Source of the DNA: Sipunculus nudus
Taxonomy: Eukaryota; Annelida; Sipuncula; Golfingiida; Sipunculidae
DNA: 64,000 nt
Direction: 5' to 3'
NCBI GenBank assembly: GCA_026874595.1
Contig: CM049317.1
Coordinates: 34,996,901 to 35,060,900 of the forward strand
Shown here: in pieces, positions 1-12,560 of the stretch
How positions within the stretch are numbered: the stretch's first letter is position 1
How the letters are laid out: the number at the start of each line of letters is the position of its first letter
The notes under the pieces: generated by a model
The model's database searches: none
What the model saw: only the letters and a program-made list of their open reading frames with translations
Told to the model about the DNA's origin: nothing
Made by a program: the position numbers and the translations under genes

Positions 1-2403
1 CATATCATTTGCATGAACTGGTAGATCTTGACAAGGCAAACATTTTAAGTGGTCATTTGAAATATTTTGGTCAAGAGTTGCAAAGTTAGGGTTGTTTGGA
101 TTTACCATACCCCTAATTATCTGCCTCCAGCTGTAAAAGTAGGTGTGGTTAAAAGTCCATGGGAGGTATCTTCCATCCCAGTTTTTTTGCTGGCAACATC
201 AATTTTCTGATTTGTTAGACTTAAGGCTACATAAAAATACCCATTAAAGTAAATCACAAGGGGGGTGCACTATGGCCCCCACTAGCCCATGGCCTATACG
301 GGCAGTTCCTCACCTCCCACCAACAGAACATTGCCAATTTAGTAATTATTCGATTGTTTTATGAATGTGTATCTGACAGATTGCTTTAATCTGTCTGTCA
401 ACATTCTCCCAAGGAGAGCACTGCATGGTCCAGTATTGAGTGTAATGTACTTTAAAGCATCAAGATTATTTTGAGACTTGTCACATGTAAAGCAAACATC
501 CTAAAACACATATGCATAATGGATTTTCAGAGATATAATCGAACTAACCTGAGAGTTTATAAAACCAAAACATGTGCAAACGTAAATTGTATACAATATA
601 TACTTCACACAAGTATTCATATATGTAGATTTTCAACATTATTTAACTTTACCTGTTCGAAATTTTAGCGATTTTCCACCTAATTTTATCAGTCATTATT
701 AATGTGTTTGATCATGTTAATTTAAATGAGATCTACAAGGTCGCCCAAGGTTTTTTTAATCGCAATAACACAATTTACTTGTTTTTTGTTGTTGTTTTAT
801 TAACAAACCGCATGGCCCAGGTAGTCCTGCTATATTTCACAGTTAGCTTTTACGCTTAAATTTATGATCGTTACGGATCCCTAATGTTTCCTTGCAATCT
901 ATTACACGGAACGGCTTTCTTTATTAAGTTTAGGCACTGGGAGCTCATACAGTTTTTTTTATGATTTCTTAGCATATTGCAAAAAAATATCTAATTTGCA
1001 AGGAACACTTAGGGCAGTGAAATTATCCCCCGAAGGAACACCTGTGGCAATGAGGGTCATATTCTGACACTCAGGAAACGTTTGTAATGAAAATCCAAGT
1101 TACTATATTTAGTTTATAAAGGGAGATTCTTTGATGTCAGGCTGTTAATTTGGCTCTCCTATTTTATACTTTATGTGCAAATCTAGGGAGTCGTTTCGGG
1201 AAGCTCGTGAATATGAATAAGCAATGAAGTCAGAGCAGCACGAACAATTGTACTACTAGGTCTCTGGCTGTCTGGCTGTCCCTAAACAGCTCGTCCGGGA
1301 CTCTACTCCTTCTTAATAAAAGATAACGGTGGAACTCTCCTCCCTCATGGACTAAGTATATTGTGGTTTTATTATTTATATGACTTTTTGGCATTGTAAT
1401 TGCTACAGAGTCAATACTTTAACTCTTTTGTATTCGTAATACCTTTGACGTAATGTACGGGTATATCTGGTTATGGTTCATGGCATATGGCCATACTTTT
1501 CGGAATAATATACCTGTTTTGTTCACTTTGCTTTTTTTTATACCCAGTATGTAACGTTTGAGGGTTTTATTCAATAATAACATGGAATTACAGTTATTTT
1601 TGACCAATTAAAAATCAGCATTTTTTATATTTGCGACAGTCAAGGTTAAAATTATGACAATAAAATGGGTATTTAATGTTCGTAACGTTGCATGTGTTTG
1701 TTTGGGTGGCTATGAATACTTTATAACTGCTTATATGTCTCTTGTTTTATTGCCTATTAAAACGTTGTACTAAAGCCACAATGGTCAAAAATAAAAGAAA
1801 AGTTATTGTTATAGTCCAATAGTTCCACGTTTTTCTCTTCGAATTTTCTTTTTTTTTCGAGTGTGTAAGTTATAGAACGTGTCATCAGTTTTCTAATGTC
1901 GTAGCCTGAGCTTTTGATATCAGGGTCGCTGGTAGGTTTTCACGCTTGTTGATCCTCTATGGAATGTCCTTCCAGAGCGTTATGTCGTCACGCAGGGACA
2001 CGGAATCACATGGCATGACTACGGCACCTGAGGTATTCTTGGTTATAAAGATGCGAAACCCAAGGACTAGTGTGGATGAAGATGCTGGATCGTGCTTAAG
2101 AATGCCAGGAAAAAAGCTTTATTACCCATGTCACAGAAATTAACCGGAATGCCGTAGCGTGAGAGTATGCCGTACGTCGTTATCACAGGGTCATAAATTA
2201 GTACTATATACCGTTATGCAAAAGAAGGCATGCCGAAACAACCGAAATATTTAATCTCAGATATTTTTTAAAATTAATCACTGTTTTTATATTTCGGCGG
2301 ATACATTTAGCCAAAATCTTACAAATACAAATACTTTTATCTTGTTCTCGATTATGTATACAGTGCTCTGTGTCTAAAATAGGAAAATATAGATTTTGAC
2401 AGT

Positions 2404-2447
2404 ATTATATATATACATAGATATATATTTATATATATATATATATA
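2404..2447. repeat. (TA)n microsatellite, interrupted
   Basis: Alternating TA with short interruptions (acatag, ttta). Confidence 0.85.
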
Positions 2448-3790
2448 GAAGTTTAACAATTTGACAGTTTCCAAATCTGTTTTAATAATGGTGTAATTAC
2501 ATTTTGTATTTGGCCCAGTTATATTTTTTCTTTTTCATTTTAATGTAATTGGACTACAAATTATAACACAGTGGTTATCAAGCACATTGTCTTGTAAGTG
2601 AAAGGGGAATGCACTGTTTGAGGAGTGTGTATAAATAAACCAGCTCACTTTTCCTTTCTCTCTACGTGTCGTAACTGACCAGCTCATCTTTTGTAAATGA
2701 TTTACATGGTTTATAAGGACCAGTGTGCATCTTTTCATAAACTCTCCATAAAGGTAATGGCGTAGAAAGCAAGGAGCTGAGGGGGCTACTCCGATATCAT
2801 TCTGCCAGCCTCCGCCGCCGCACCTGCGGCAACCCCCAGTATGACCTGGCCAAACCCATGGTGAACGCTTTGCAGGCTTAATAGAGAGACTGTACCCAAC
2901 AGTCCTTGGGCGCTCAAACGAGTGCACATATCGGGGTTCCTCGGTGTTATGACTAAGCCATGATAATAACACACTTAGGACGCGCATGAGTGGTAAACCG
3001 AGCCTGGTTCAAGCTCGGACTATTGCGTGAAAGCCCCTGTCACATTGTCCGAAACGTTGTAAATGAAAATTTAAATATTGCACTTGACTTGCCAAGTATT
3101 AAAAGTAGGGCGTTAGTCTCCACCAAAAATATCTCCACTGTAATTTGGCCATTTATATTGGACAATAAGTACAGCCTGGCGCTTGTGCTTCTACATGAAT
3201 TTTGTAACGTTATCTTGGTTAAAAACAATAAAAAATGCAACTTTGGGCTCTAGTATAACCCTTAATTATATTTTACAGGTTAGATGTCATGGCTGCTTTT
3301 CGTTTTCCGGCGTTGAATTAGGAGTTTTTGTTTTATGCAGATCAGGATGGGAAATTAAGTGTGACATACTTTGTCTGGACCGGTAATGGCGAAGTCAAAA
3401 AGGGGCAGGAAACAGTCTATCACTACCGCAAACATTCTATTATTCCTTTCAAATGTGATTCAGCGTCATATATATCATATCAGTTCTCATCTGAGATGAA
3501 CAAGGATTTCAGGACATCGTCTTAATTGGAAGTGCAGTGCTGTAGCGCCTTTGACAGTTTTATTGAGTAAGAGCGGAAGCTCAATTAACATTACTCGACA
3601 GTGCTCAAATTCATCGTGAAAGACATCATCTATAGCACGCTCGCTCTCATCTAAAGGTTAATTTATATGGATTATATAGTAAAAAACCAAGATCATTTGA
3701 GGTATTTTTAATTCTGATCTAATGCCAACTCCCCTAGTATTAATCACAGCTCTATGACCAGTAAATCATGATAAAATAAGGGTAAAATAC

Positions 3791-3826
3791 AGAAAAAAAA
3801 ACACACACACAGAAAGAGAGAGAGAC
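3791..3826. repeat. Compound A / AC / AG simple repeat
   Basis: A run of A, then five AC dinucleotides, then AG dinucleotides. Confidence 0.8.
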
Positions 3827-6514
3827 ACCGTAAGACTGATGAATGTTACATTCATTACACAAAGTACCGCCAGTGCCTGTAGACAGTTTATTTGACAGCA
3901 AAGCAGGGAGATACATGGCGTGCTTCCTGATCATGCAGAAAAACTGCCTCCTCTTGTTTTGAATCTATTTATCTAAGAAAACTGAGCCCTCTTTCTAAGA
4001 TGGTCGGGGGCATTTGTTCAGAGCTATGTCCTAAAATTGCTTACAACTCCATTAAAGTTGTTAAAATTCAAAATATAATGTTTTCGCAATGTTCATCCTT
4101 CAGTGTCCATATTCTGCTGCTTCATTATAACAGCCATCGAAAAACAAACAGTCCCAGTAGCTCGGTATTGTAGGCCGTAATGACCTACCTTCAAGTGTCA
4201 AAAACAAATTTAATTATATCTAAGGATATACAGATAAAGTTTCTGGGTCCACCCGTTACGATTTGTGTTTTGATAACGGACGACCAGACGGCCGAGCGGA
4301 CGATTGACAAAGCGTTATCCCTATTCCAAAGATGACTTGCAGTCAGTTTAGCTAAAACACTGATAAGATATATCATTAGTCTTTTATTAAGTATTTCATG
4401 AAAGGAAAACCAAGCAGCAAATTTTGATTAAAAGATCTATGTAAAAATTGATTTATTGCTTATGAAACATATTTTCTCTGTTAAACCCGGATACAAAAAC
4501 CTGTGTAAAGTTTCTGCTGCAGCAGAAGTTCGTATATTTTTTTTTACATCATTTAGATTTATGTAATAAAATGGCTTCAGTAACAATAGTGTCAGTTTCA
4601 CAAATTCGTTTTTGCAGAAAATGGTAGCCATATTTGAACACAAAAACCATAGTAGGACACATCTATAATGATTCATTGAAGCATTACATGGTGCTTGTTG
4701 TTCTTTCGGGTGAAAGTTATGGGTTTGTCCTTTTGCGACATGCCGTAAATTATAGCGTCGTGTCAGAATGAGGCAACAGGGTCTGAGACCAGAATAACGT
4801 GATTTACAGAGCACGTGATTGGGGCCCCTTGTTCACACGTGACTCTTGGCAACAAAGATCAAAAGCGGAGAAAACAATAATTTGCTTTGCTCTCTCAGGA
4901 CATCACTCCAGGAAAATTGCCTAATGATTTATGTCTGTTGACAGGTATCCTCAACCCTAAGGGAGACCATGCAAGCCTGCCATAAATATTACCAGCGCTT
5001 ATGAGATTGGAGGGCAAAACCGGTCACGTATTCTCTCCAATGGGGTTGTTTTTCATGCCCAAGAGGGCTGTTTATTTTTCAAACTGTGCTCAGGAATGAG
5101 CCTATAGATTCGAAGTTACATCTTAACGACACAGAGTAAATACAGTATGAAAGCCACAGTTTGTGGATTTCATTCTTTAATACTACAGTCGTGTTCTAAA
5201 TGATCTCTCGTGTGACAGTCATCCATTGTTGATTTAATAGGGACTTGTTTGCATTTAAACCTACTAAACATCAACCAGTTTTCCAGCAAATGACATTGTA
5301 GGCCAATGGTATTTAAACTAAGAAAATCCTCTGTCGCTGCCAGATAATAACAACAGTCACCTTGAGTGTATGAACTGGAATGCTTGTATTAAAGGACTTT
5401 GGTGCATTATGTCTAGTAACATTGCTTCACAAAAAGAGAAGACCTTTAAAGTGAATACCTATTTTGCCACATTTGCTTGAAAAGGAAAGAGATTTAAGTT
5501 TTCTCATGCCAAAGTCTTTTTTTTTATCCCGTGTCAGGGTTAGTATCTCGTGAGTAATCGATACTGTCGCATGAGATAAAGATGATTATCTCTGGGTCCT
5601 ATCCGAACCACCAAGTTTTATTTACTGATAAAGAATCCCTTTTGCAGCACAGGAATAATGGGTTGATGTGACTCGAATGCGACCCAAGAGACCGGCTAAC
5701 ATTAACTGGCCGTAGTCTACACTTACACAGCCATCTCTCAGGTCGGATTTGTAACGTTGCGGGTTTCACTATTTTTCTGCATTTTCGGCAAATCAATGTC
5801 CTTCGTTTTAAAGGCAGATACATTATACATGTTCTGTGTGGGGTAGATGAATTTCTACTGGTTGAATGATTAGATTGTTATGTCTACTTAAAGCGTCGAC
5901 GTAATATGAAAAATAAACACTTCATATACATCATTATGGTTAAAACATGGGGTTTATATATGTCAAGCCAATGCAGTGCAGTTTAAATAGCCTATTTATC
6001 ATCATTATAACTAACTGAATCGTTTGGGATAGCCATCTTATGCGTCCATTGTTTTAATCTCCATGTTTACTAGATCATTACTAGATAAGTGCATTACCAT
6101 GGAATCTAGATAATTAAAATCCTTAGAGATACTTTTATGGAGTAAGGTTCTGCGTTGAGGGATTTAACAATCTTCAAATGAAAACAATTAACTCGATTTT
6201 TCTAAATGAAGTTAAAGTGATCTAATTCATGCAAAATGTATTTTTTTCACGTCAGAATAAAATCTTTTGAAATGATCATCAGTACAAACACTTCTTGAGA
6301 AGAAATGAAGAAATACAATATGGATTTAAGAGATACGGTCTTTTAAAAAGCAGGTTCAGGTATCTAGAAAAATCATACCCTAATTGGTAATAATTTTTAA
6401 TACTGAAAACTAAAATGGAGAAAGTTCCACAATATGTTCAATCCTCCCATGCAGCATCCATCATATGTTTATCGTTCCCAGGGTCCACCCAGTTCTTCCC
6501 CCTACCCCACCCCT

Positions 6515-6660
6515 CCAATCATCATCAATATGTTCCCCCCTCAAATCGTCCACATATGTTCCTTCCTCCCGGTTTCCAACATACATTCATCCCTCTCAGC
6601 GTCCAACATACATTTCTCCCTCCCAGCATCAACCAAATGTTCCTCTCACTCAGCTTCCAC
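6515..6660 (+). repeat. Degenerate 27-bp C/T-rich repeat with an open Pro-rich frame
   Basis: About four to five imperfect 27-bp units. In the frame open from 6415 to 6741 they read as a nine-residue motif of the type QHTFxPxSx (PHMFLPPGF, QHTFIPLSV, QHTFLPPSI, NQMFLSLSF). Because 27 is a multiple of three, the frame is kept across units. A pyrimidine tract and CAG at about 6440-6452 could be a splice acceptor. No family is recognised, and the segment may simply be a C-rich minisatellite, so it is annotated as a repeat rather than a gene. Confidence 0.5.
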
Positions 6661-7645
6661 TGTCAGATTATAATTCACTCGGTGGTGCATGCTTTGTTGA
6701 GTTTTTGGGGTGTCAAGATTATTTCACATTTAATAACATAGTGCTATCCCGACGTTGCTTATCAGCTGCCTTACCAAGGTCATAAACTATGCGTTTCGGA
6801 TTTTTTTTTTATATTTAATGTTGACTAAAGTATCATTCTGTAAGAGCATTAGATATGCTTTACAGAGTACATTCGTTATTATAACAATATCATTTCGGAA
6901 GTTTTTCAGGTTTTTTTTCTTTATGTTTGTTTGAATCTATTAAATGTCTCATCTTTGTGAAAAAAAGAAAAAAAAATATTTAATTCATATATAATAAAAT
7001 AATTTGACCATACTGTTGAAAGTTTCAATGGAAGTCTTGTATTGCCCATGGTTTAGACGCCAGGCTCAAAACGTCCCTGACCGTTAAACTTTCTTTCTAT
7101 GAAGAGTGTTATAAGTTCTTGTTGGCCGTTGGTTTCTCGCGACAAACCTTCTCATAGCAACCCTTAGGATTCCATTACGGCAGTTTGATAAATCATGTAC
7201 CAAAGAAGTGCCATGGAGCTTTTTAGAAGTCCGTCACATGTTTTACGATCATTTGTGGTGTAGTACATTGAAAACAGTTCAAACCAACTAGATGATAAAC
7301 TAAATAGTAATGGACTAACTGTCTGAAGGCCACTTAGTGATACACAGGTAGCCATGGGAACGCAAGGCGGCTGCCATGATGTAGCAGGATTCTGACGTAG
7401 TTCTGTAATGCCCTCCACAAAGACTTACGACTTGAGTAATATATCAATAACAACGACGATCACTAACATTGTCACTAAAATAAAGTAGTTGGGAATTACT
7501 ACCTTTTTGCATGTATTTCCTGTCAAGAAAAATTTGACATGGCTACTTTTTTATTTAATTAATCATTTAATTCTTTTTAAACTTATAAATGATTTCTTAA
7601 AAACCTGAAACTTGAAATGTTTTATTTGTTGAAACGCCTACTATT

Positions 7646-7652
<7 letters not shown>

Positions 7653-7698
<46 letters not shown>
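7653..7698. repeat. (TA)n microsatellite
   Basis: About 22 uninterrupted TA dinucleotides. Confidence 0.95.
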
Positions 7699-7700
<2 letters not shown>

Positions 7701-8923
7701 GTGGCGTTGTACAAAGCATGGTTTATAATAGAACATTAAAAGTGCATTGTAAGATAGTAACTGACCAACATATAACAAGTTAAAGAGTGAGTAAAAATTT
7801 GTCATATAAAATGTAATTTAAGTACACATTTTTAATTTTGCATTCACGATAAAAATGGGATTGAATGGAAAATCCATCGCATTGTAAGCAGTTCTTCGGT
7901 AAACTTACCATTCAAACCTGATAACAACGCTAAGAAAGATACAATATAGGTGGCACGTATAGAAAATTTACAACACATGGCGTGAGTGTATGGAGGTTCT
8001 GTCAGACGCCGTGTCCTTAAGTTTTGTTTGAATCGCATAAATCGCATACGCATGTTAACGGAGGGGAAATTCAAAGGTTATAAGTCAGTTATAGAGTATA
8101 CCTTCTCCTGCAACTTTCTTTTGCTGCATACGTACTGCATACGTAATAGTATCACAGGCGTCCGTTTTCTAGCTTCATAACGCATACGGATATGCATATA
8201 AAGAAGGTTAAATTAACACCCGATGGTATAAGTAAATTCCTTATTTACAGAATTGTACACACGCGAGGTGATATGTGCTGACTTGATGAAGCTATCATTT
8301 TGGACTTAAGTTCTCATCATGGCCATGCATGTAGTCCAAACAATGAACCTTTTTGAAAACTCATATGACGTGAAGTCTAGCTTAGTTATTCAAGACACTG
8401 GGCTCCCCTTTACAAAATGAGCCCGGCAAATCCTGGTCACCATGCAGTCAATGGCCAGGGGATATTCCACTGGGTAAAATTCAAACCAATCAAGGTTTCA
8501 ATTTCAATTTGTCCGCTCATACACAAATAGTCAGTCAGATTCTGTGAAACCTCGGGGTCGGTGGTTTAAGGTATATGGCAAATAAACGGGTGACTTTACC
8601 CAAAACGGTTTGTACCGATTTATTGAAAGTTGACAGGTGAATATCCAATACATAATCTATAACATTTTGGATGTAGTCTGGATCACCATGTGCTTTTAAT
8701 TTTAATTTTTTTTCTGTATTGTGAGGTGTGACAGTTTCTTTTTTCCTGACTGACGGTCAGTGCCATTCACTTGTAATAGTGGCCGTCTTTATTCTGATAA
8801 GCTTAAGCTGAAGTGCGACCCAACGGTGCATGGAGTTGATAAACTGTCACACACATTAGAAGTATAGGAAATAGCAAGGTTTGATTGGTGTCTGGCTGGA
8901 GGCTTAGGTCTTTGACTACTCAG

Positions 8924-8941
8924 TTTTTTTTTTTTTTTTTT
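8924..8941. repeat. Poly-T tract
   Basis: An uninterrupted run of T of about 18 bases. Confidence 0.9.
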
Positions 8942-9192
8942 CTTATTTATTTCGTATGCAAAAGTGACATGAATTCGACATAATGAGGAGAAAGTTTTAG
9001 GAAGTTGTTTGTGTGGGTACGTGAAAGGGACAAGATAATCTGGTTTTGATGTGTACTCTCTCAAACAGAAATGTCCGAACATGTGGTCGTGTCATCCTTC
9101 AGGTAACATTGTATATTGATCTTTGCTTTCTCATAGCCCGAGAAAACACAGTTAATGAACTACATCACATGTCGTTTTTTCTTTTCTTGTAG

Positions 9193-9360
9193 ATAAATGT
9201 CAAAAGAAACGGACACCAACACTCTATGCTACCGGTGCAGTCAATGAGGTCTTCATCAAATATAATTTAGCATGTTTATACTGTGACGGATTGAAGTCGG
9301 AGTCAATTAATTGATATCGAATACATCATTAGTTATAAAAATCAACATAGCCGAGCAAAA
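9193..9360 (+). other. Likely 5' UTR part of the PDE11-like exon
   Basis: A strong 3' splice acceptor (pyrimidine run then CTTTTCTTGTAG) ends at 9192. It suggests that the coding exon starts at 9193 with about 168 bases of 5' UTR. The segment contains a stop (TGA 9292-9294) in the PDE frame. No upstream exon could be identified. A transcription start inside this interval is an alternative. Confidence 0.45.
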
Positions 9361-10185
9361 ATGGGAATAAGCCAGGCAAGCGTTGAGGAGTGGCTTGACA
9401 CCAATAATGAATGGGTACAAGAGTACTTTTTGAAGAAAGCCGATTTAATGTTGGTCAACAAATGGCTAGTGTCACGCGGATATCCCGTCATCCATGACTT
9501 CCTTCCGGAAAGTCGACGCAATTCTGCCCAGTCACAGGACAGCAGCGGTCACACGTCACCGGAAATGAAGTGTAGTGACTCGGTCTTCTTCAATGAGGTG
9601 AGAGATGCCAAACACTACAGATCCAACTCGAGGAAACACTTACGACAGGACTTTGCGCGATCTAAAAGACGGAGTATGTTCAGAACATGCGACTCCACGT
9701 CGTCCATAAGCTCCAGCACGACGGAGTCACGTCGCAGCAGTCTCAAAGACATGCGACAGTTCCTGTCACTGCCATCATCATCCGTTAATATGCTGAGCAT
9801 CCTCATACAATCAAAGGTACGGTTACCACGTTACGCCAGCAAGGATGAAGAGATAAAACGTGAACTGAGAGACTCGGATGACAAGGAATTCTTTCTGGAG
9901 ATTGTAAAAGATATTTCGCACGACCTTGACCTTAAAAGTCTGAGCGGGAAGATTCTTATGAACCTGTGCATTCTCCTGGATGCTGATAGAAGCTCTCTGT
10001 TCCTCGTGGAGGGACCCAAAGGAAAACAGAATCTCGTGTCTAAAGTATTCGATGCTTACAGCGGTACGCAGTTTTTGCCTTGCACAAGTAAAGGGGACAA
10101 TGTTGTTAAAATACCTTGGGGTAAAGGAATTATCGGACACGTGGCAGACACTGGACATTGTGTCAACATAACGAAGGCTAATAAG
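9361..10185 (+). CDS. PDE11A: PDE11-like dual cAMP/cGMP phosphodiesterase, first coding exon (partial gene)
   Basis: This exon encodes 275 residues of a cytosolic cyclic-nucleotide phosphodiesterase regulatory region. Full-length PDE11 enzymes hydrolyse cAMP and cGMP and carry two GAF domains before an HD-type catalytic domain. Seen here: an N-terminal helical segment (residues 7-38, VEEWLD...VNKWL), a basic Ser-rich linker (about 50-140), and the start of GAF-A from about residue 177 (EFFLEIVKDIS, DADRSSLFLVEG, WGKGIIGHV). The linker has RRxS-type kinase sites at Ser55 (RRNS) and Ser127 (RRSS). The QDFARSKR stretch near residue 97 and the GAF-A text match my memory of vertebrate PDE11A, long isoform, better than PDE5. 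The ATG has A at -3 and G at +4, and an in-frame TGA lies at 9292-9294 with no ATG between. The exon ends AATAAG|GTAAGT in phase 0, at the family's usual GAF-A boundary. The second GAF, the catalytic domain and the rest of GAF-A were not found in this window. Confidence 0.9.
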
Positions 10186-10191
10186 GTAAGT
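10186..10191 (+). other. Splice donor of PDE11-like exon
   Basis: GTAAGT follows AATAAG directly, close to the AG|GTAAGT consensus. Reading on gives only five more codons before TGA at 10201. The phase-0 break follows residue Lys275, where vertebrate homologues continue with an Asp-x-Arg-Phe-Asn type segment. Confidence 0.85.
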
Positions 10192-10563
10192 TCGATTTTG
10201 TGATAAACACATAAAACACTCGCGTATTTCACTCGCTGTCAAGACATTGTTTATCTAAATATTAATTGATATTTCTTTCCACGCCCTACTTTTTGTAGTC
10301 AAGCGTATCACGTTATTGTTTAATTGTTCGTGTCAGACACATCCTACCAGGATGACTGCTACATTAAGATGGATTAATTAGTGTTCAACTCATGCCAGGT
10401 TTGCGGACAAATGAATGTAAAGATATAAAGTATGCAAATTTCCGGTAAATCACTTTCGCTTTAACTACAATAAAAACAACGAGATTGTAATTTTTCGCAG
10501 GGGATTATTTTTCCGCACGGCATTAAATGAAATATTTATAAGGAAATCAGTCCTATCCCCATG

Positions 10564-10567
<4 letters not shown>

Positions 10568-10620
<53 letters not shown>
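10568..10620. repeat. (TA)n microsatellite
   Basis: About 26 uninterrupted AT dinucleotides. Confidence 0.95.
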
Positions 10621-10623
<3 letters not shown>

Positions 10624-11247
10624 GACACCTGCGCCGCATATATGCAGTTATACGGAAATTAACCTACATCCAGTCCGCCCATGTCATCTTTCCCCCAGTG
10701 TCAGCATATAAACCGTAGTTACCCAAAAAGGATGGCAGATTAAAACTTCCTTCCTCAAGTAGCTCAACTATCAACTTTTGGTAAAAAAGAAAACTAGCAG
10801 GATACCGTACACATAAATTTCTATTTGAAACCAACATTATCGTAACCCGCTTTAACGTATGTGACGCCCCTTTTTATTTCTGGTGGGTGTTGTGGGTATA
10901 TCATTGTACCAATCCATGACAGCCGAATAACAGTATTTGCCGAGAGCATAAACATTCATGTTATCATATAAATGAGCAAAAACGTCAAGAGCAGAAAAAC
11001 GTTTCACGTAAAGTAAGGGACTCTTCCAGCTTCTGCTTGACATTTTAAGCCATTTTAAGAGTGACGTCTATCTTATATGTGTTCTTTTTTAAACAATAAA
11101 TGAAAGCATGCCTATAGCAGCCATAAACTAACTAGAGAAGCTCGTTTTTAAGTAGAGCGTTCACTGAATTGTTAAAGATACGTCAAGTGAAGCTGTGGTA
11201 TATTACGATATACGGTGTTTCTTACCATGTTTTTTATTAAGTGAAAG

Positions 11248-11350
11248 GGGCGGATCCAGGATTCAGGAAAAATAGGGGTCCACCCCAGGAGCACAAATGA
11301 CAAATCCATTGGTCTTCAGGTCAGGAAGCGGGGAGGGGGGGGGGGGGTTC
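11248..11350. repeat. Diverged GCGGATCCAGG-type interspersed repeat
   Basis: Starts GGCGGATCCAGGATTCAGG and carries a G run (11332-11348) followed by TTCAAGG. The same opening, a G-rich run and the TTCAA motif recur at 30609-30720 and 31969-32080, so this is a third, diverged copy of that small repeat. Confidence 0.5.
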
Positions 11351-11649
11351 AAGGCCGCAAAAAATGATCTGAAAACCTTACAAAGGTTGCGGTGTTGCAG
11401 AACTATACAAAGGCACACTAAGCAAAACATGTAGGAGACTATAGACAGAGGCAGTGTTCGCGTCACATTTAGAACCGTCTCTTTTAAGTAAATAAAAAAG
11501 CTAAATAAGCTACGGCATGTGTAAAGATATATTAACCTAAATGCAATGAAAACATTCCCAACGTTGGCTTATAGGAAAAACGCTTACTATCATTCCTACA
11601 AGTTATAAACAAACGAAATAAGCTTACCGACATACAAACTTGTTACAGC

Positions 11650-12560
11650 AACAGAACATCTATCCTCTGGACAAATACCCAAGACAAATATACCCCTAAC
11701 AACTACCCCCCCGGAAAAATGCCCAAAATCTCCGAGACATTTAAACGGACGACAATGACCCCCAGACAATTTCCCCGATATAGCTTATTGTATATATTCA
11801 TGGAATATACTGCTTAATGTGCACAATTAACGAAAAATAAAGTTTCATTAAATGTATAAGATGGTAGGAGTGTAAATAAAAATAGGTTTAATCCAAAATT
11901 GGAATTCTATTATGCATCATGTAATCATGATGCTTGTATGAAAAGAGACTTTTCTAGCGAGTCTAATTTGTACCACATAATGTAAGATACCTACTTTAAA
12001 AAGGCTGCCTTCAGGGCACTGGACCTTGCATTTTATGGATGAGTGGCTGCGAGGTTAATAAGTATGGGTCCAAACTTGCTTACTCGCATAATTTATTCGT
12101 CTTGAGTTGATTTGGTACTACGGAAATCGGGACATATTGGATTATTAGACAGGCATTGTTTAGAACTTGCCAATATAAGAAACATTTAGTTAAATGGTTT
12201 TCCTTTGGTTTCACACTTCCTGTCTGTAAATATATTTGTTCTGATATATATTTTATATCACCTGTTTTTTTCTTCCAAGTAGTGTACACGTATTTTCACA
12301 CGGTTGAAATACATATTGGAAGAAACCCATCATCATGTAAAAATGTTGTCCATTTTTCTCGAATTCCAACTTCTACTTCAAAATGTTTTTTATACGATGG
12401 GGGATGGGGGTAATTGTCCGGGGGCGGACGGATGTCCGGTCAGCAACTGTCTCAGGGGGTAATGGCCTGAGGTTGTTTGTCTCGGGGATAATTGTCTTGG
12501 GCTAGTTGTCGGGGGAAGGGGGGGGGGGGTTAATTTTCCAGGAGATTGTTGACCTAGAGC
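11650..12560. mobile_element. Fold-back (long inverted repeat) element with C-rich and G-rich ends
   Basis: The left end (about 11650-11785) is C-rich, with motifs such as CCCAAGACAAATATACCCC and CCCCCAGACAATTTCCCC. The right end (about 12400-12560) is G-rich, with the complementary motifs GGGGATAATTGTCTTGGGC and GGGGGTAATTGTCCGGG. Each end is built from degenerate ~20-30 bp units with a GTTGTC/ATTGTC core. Inner flanks also match in inverted orientation (TTGGAATTC and ATCATGT motifs near 11898-11935 and 12330-12375). It has no coding capacity, which fits a non-autonomous fold-back or MITE-like element. Exact ends and target duplication are not resolved. Confidence 0.5.

Larger units (their letters stand above)
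1..6414. other. Non-coding stretch, no gene recognised
   Basis: AT-rich sequence with stop codons in all frames. The longest open frames (for example 2535-2987 minus and 4437-4814 minus) have no recognisable domain or composition. It holds a TA microsatellite at about 2404-2447 and an A/AC/AG simple-sequence patch at 3791-3826. I see no tRNA, no transposon ends and no convincing exon. Confidence 0.6.
6783..9192. other. Non-coding stretch upstream of PDE11-like exon
   Basis: No gene is recognised. It contains the (TA)n tract at 7653-7698 and a poly-T run at 8924-8941. The last ~30 bases form a convincing splice acceptor, so this is probably an intron between an unseen 5' exon and the PDE exon. 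Confidence 0.5.
10192..11647. other. Intronic stretch after PDE11-like exon
   Basis: No exon is recognised. It contains the (TA)n tract at 10568-10620 and a short relic of the GCGGATCCAGG-type repeat with a G run at about 11248-11350. The rest is AT-rich sequence without coding signal. Confidence 0.5.

Noticed and set aside
2535-2987. 150-codon minus-strand frame
   Set aside because: No domain, no splice signals, mixed composition. Overlapping frames are also open, so it is likely chance.
4437-4814. 125-codon minus-strand frame
   Set aside because: No recognisable family and AT-biased composition typical of non-coding sequence.
9823-10242. 139-codon minus-strand frame opposite the PDE exon
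   Set aside because: Antisense shadow of the well-supported PDE11-like exon.
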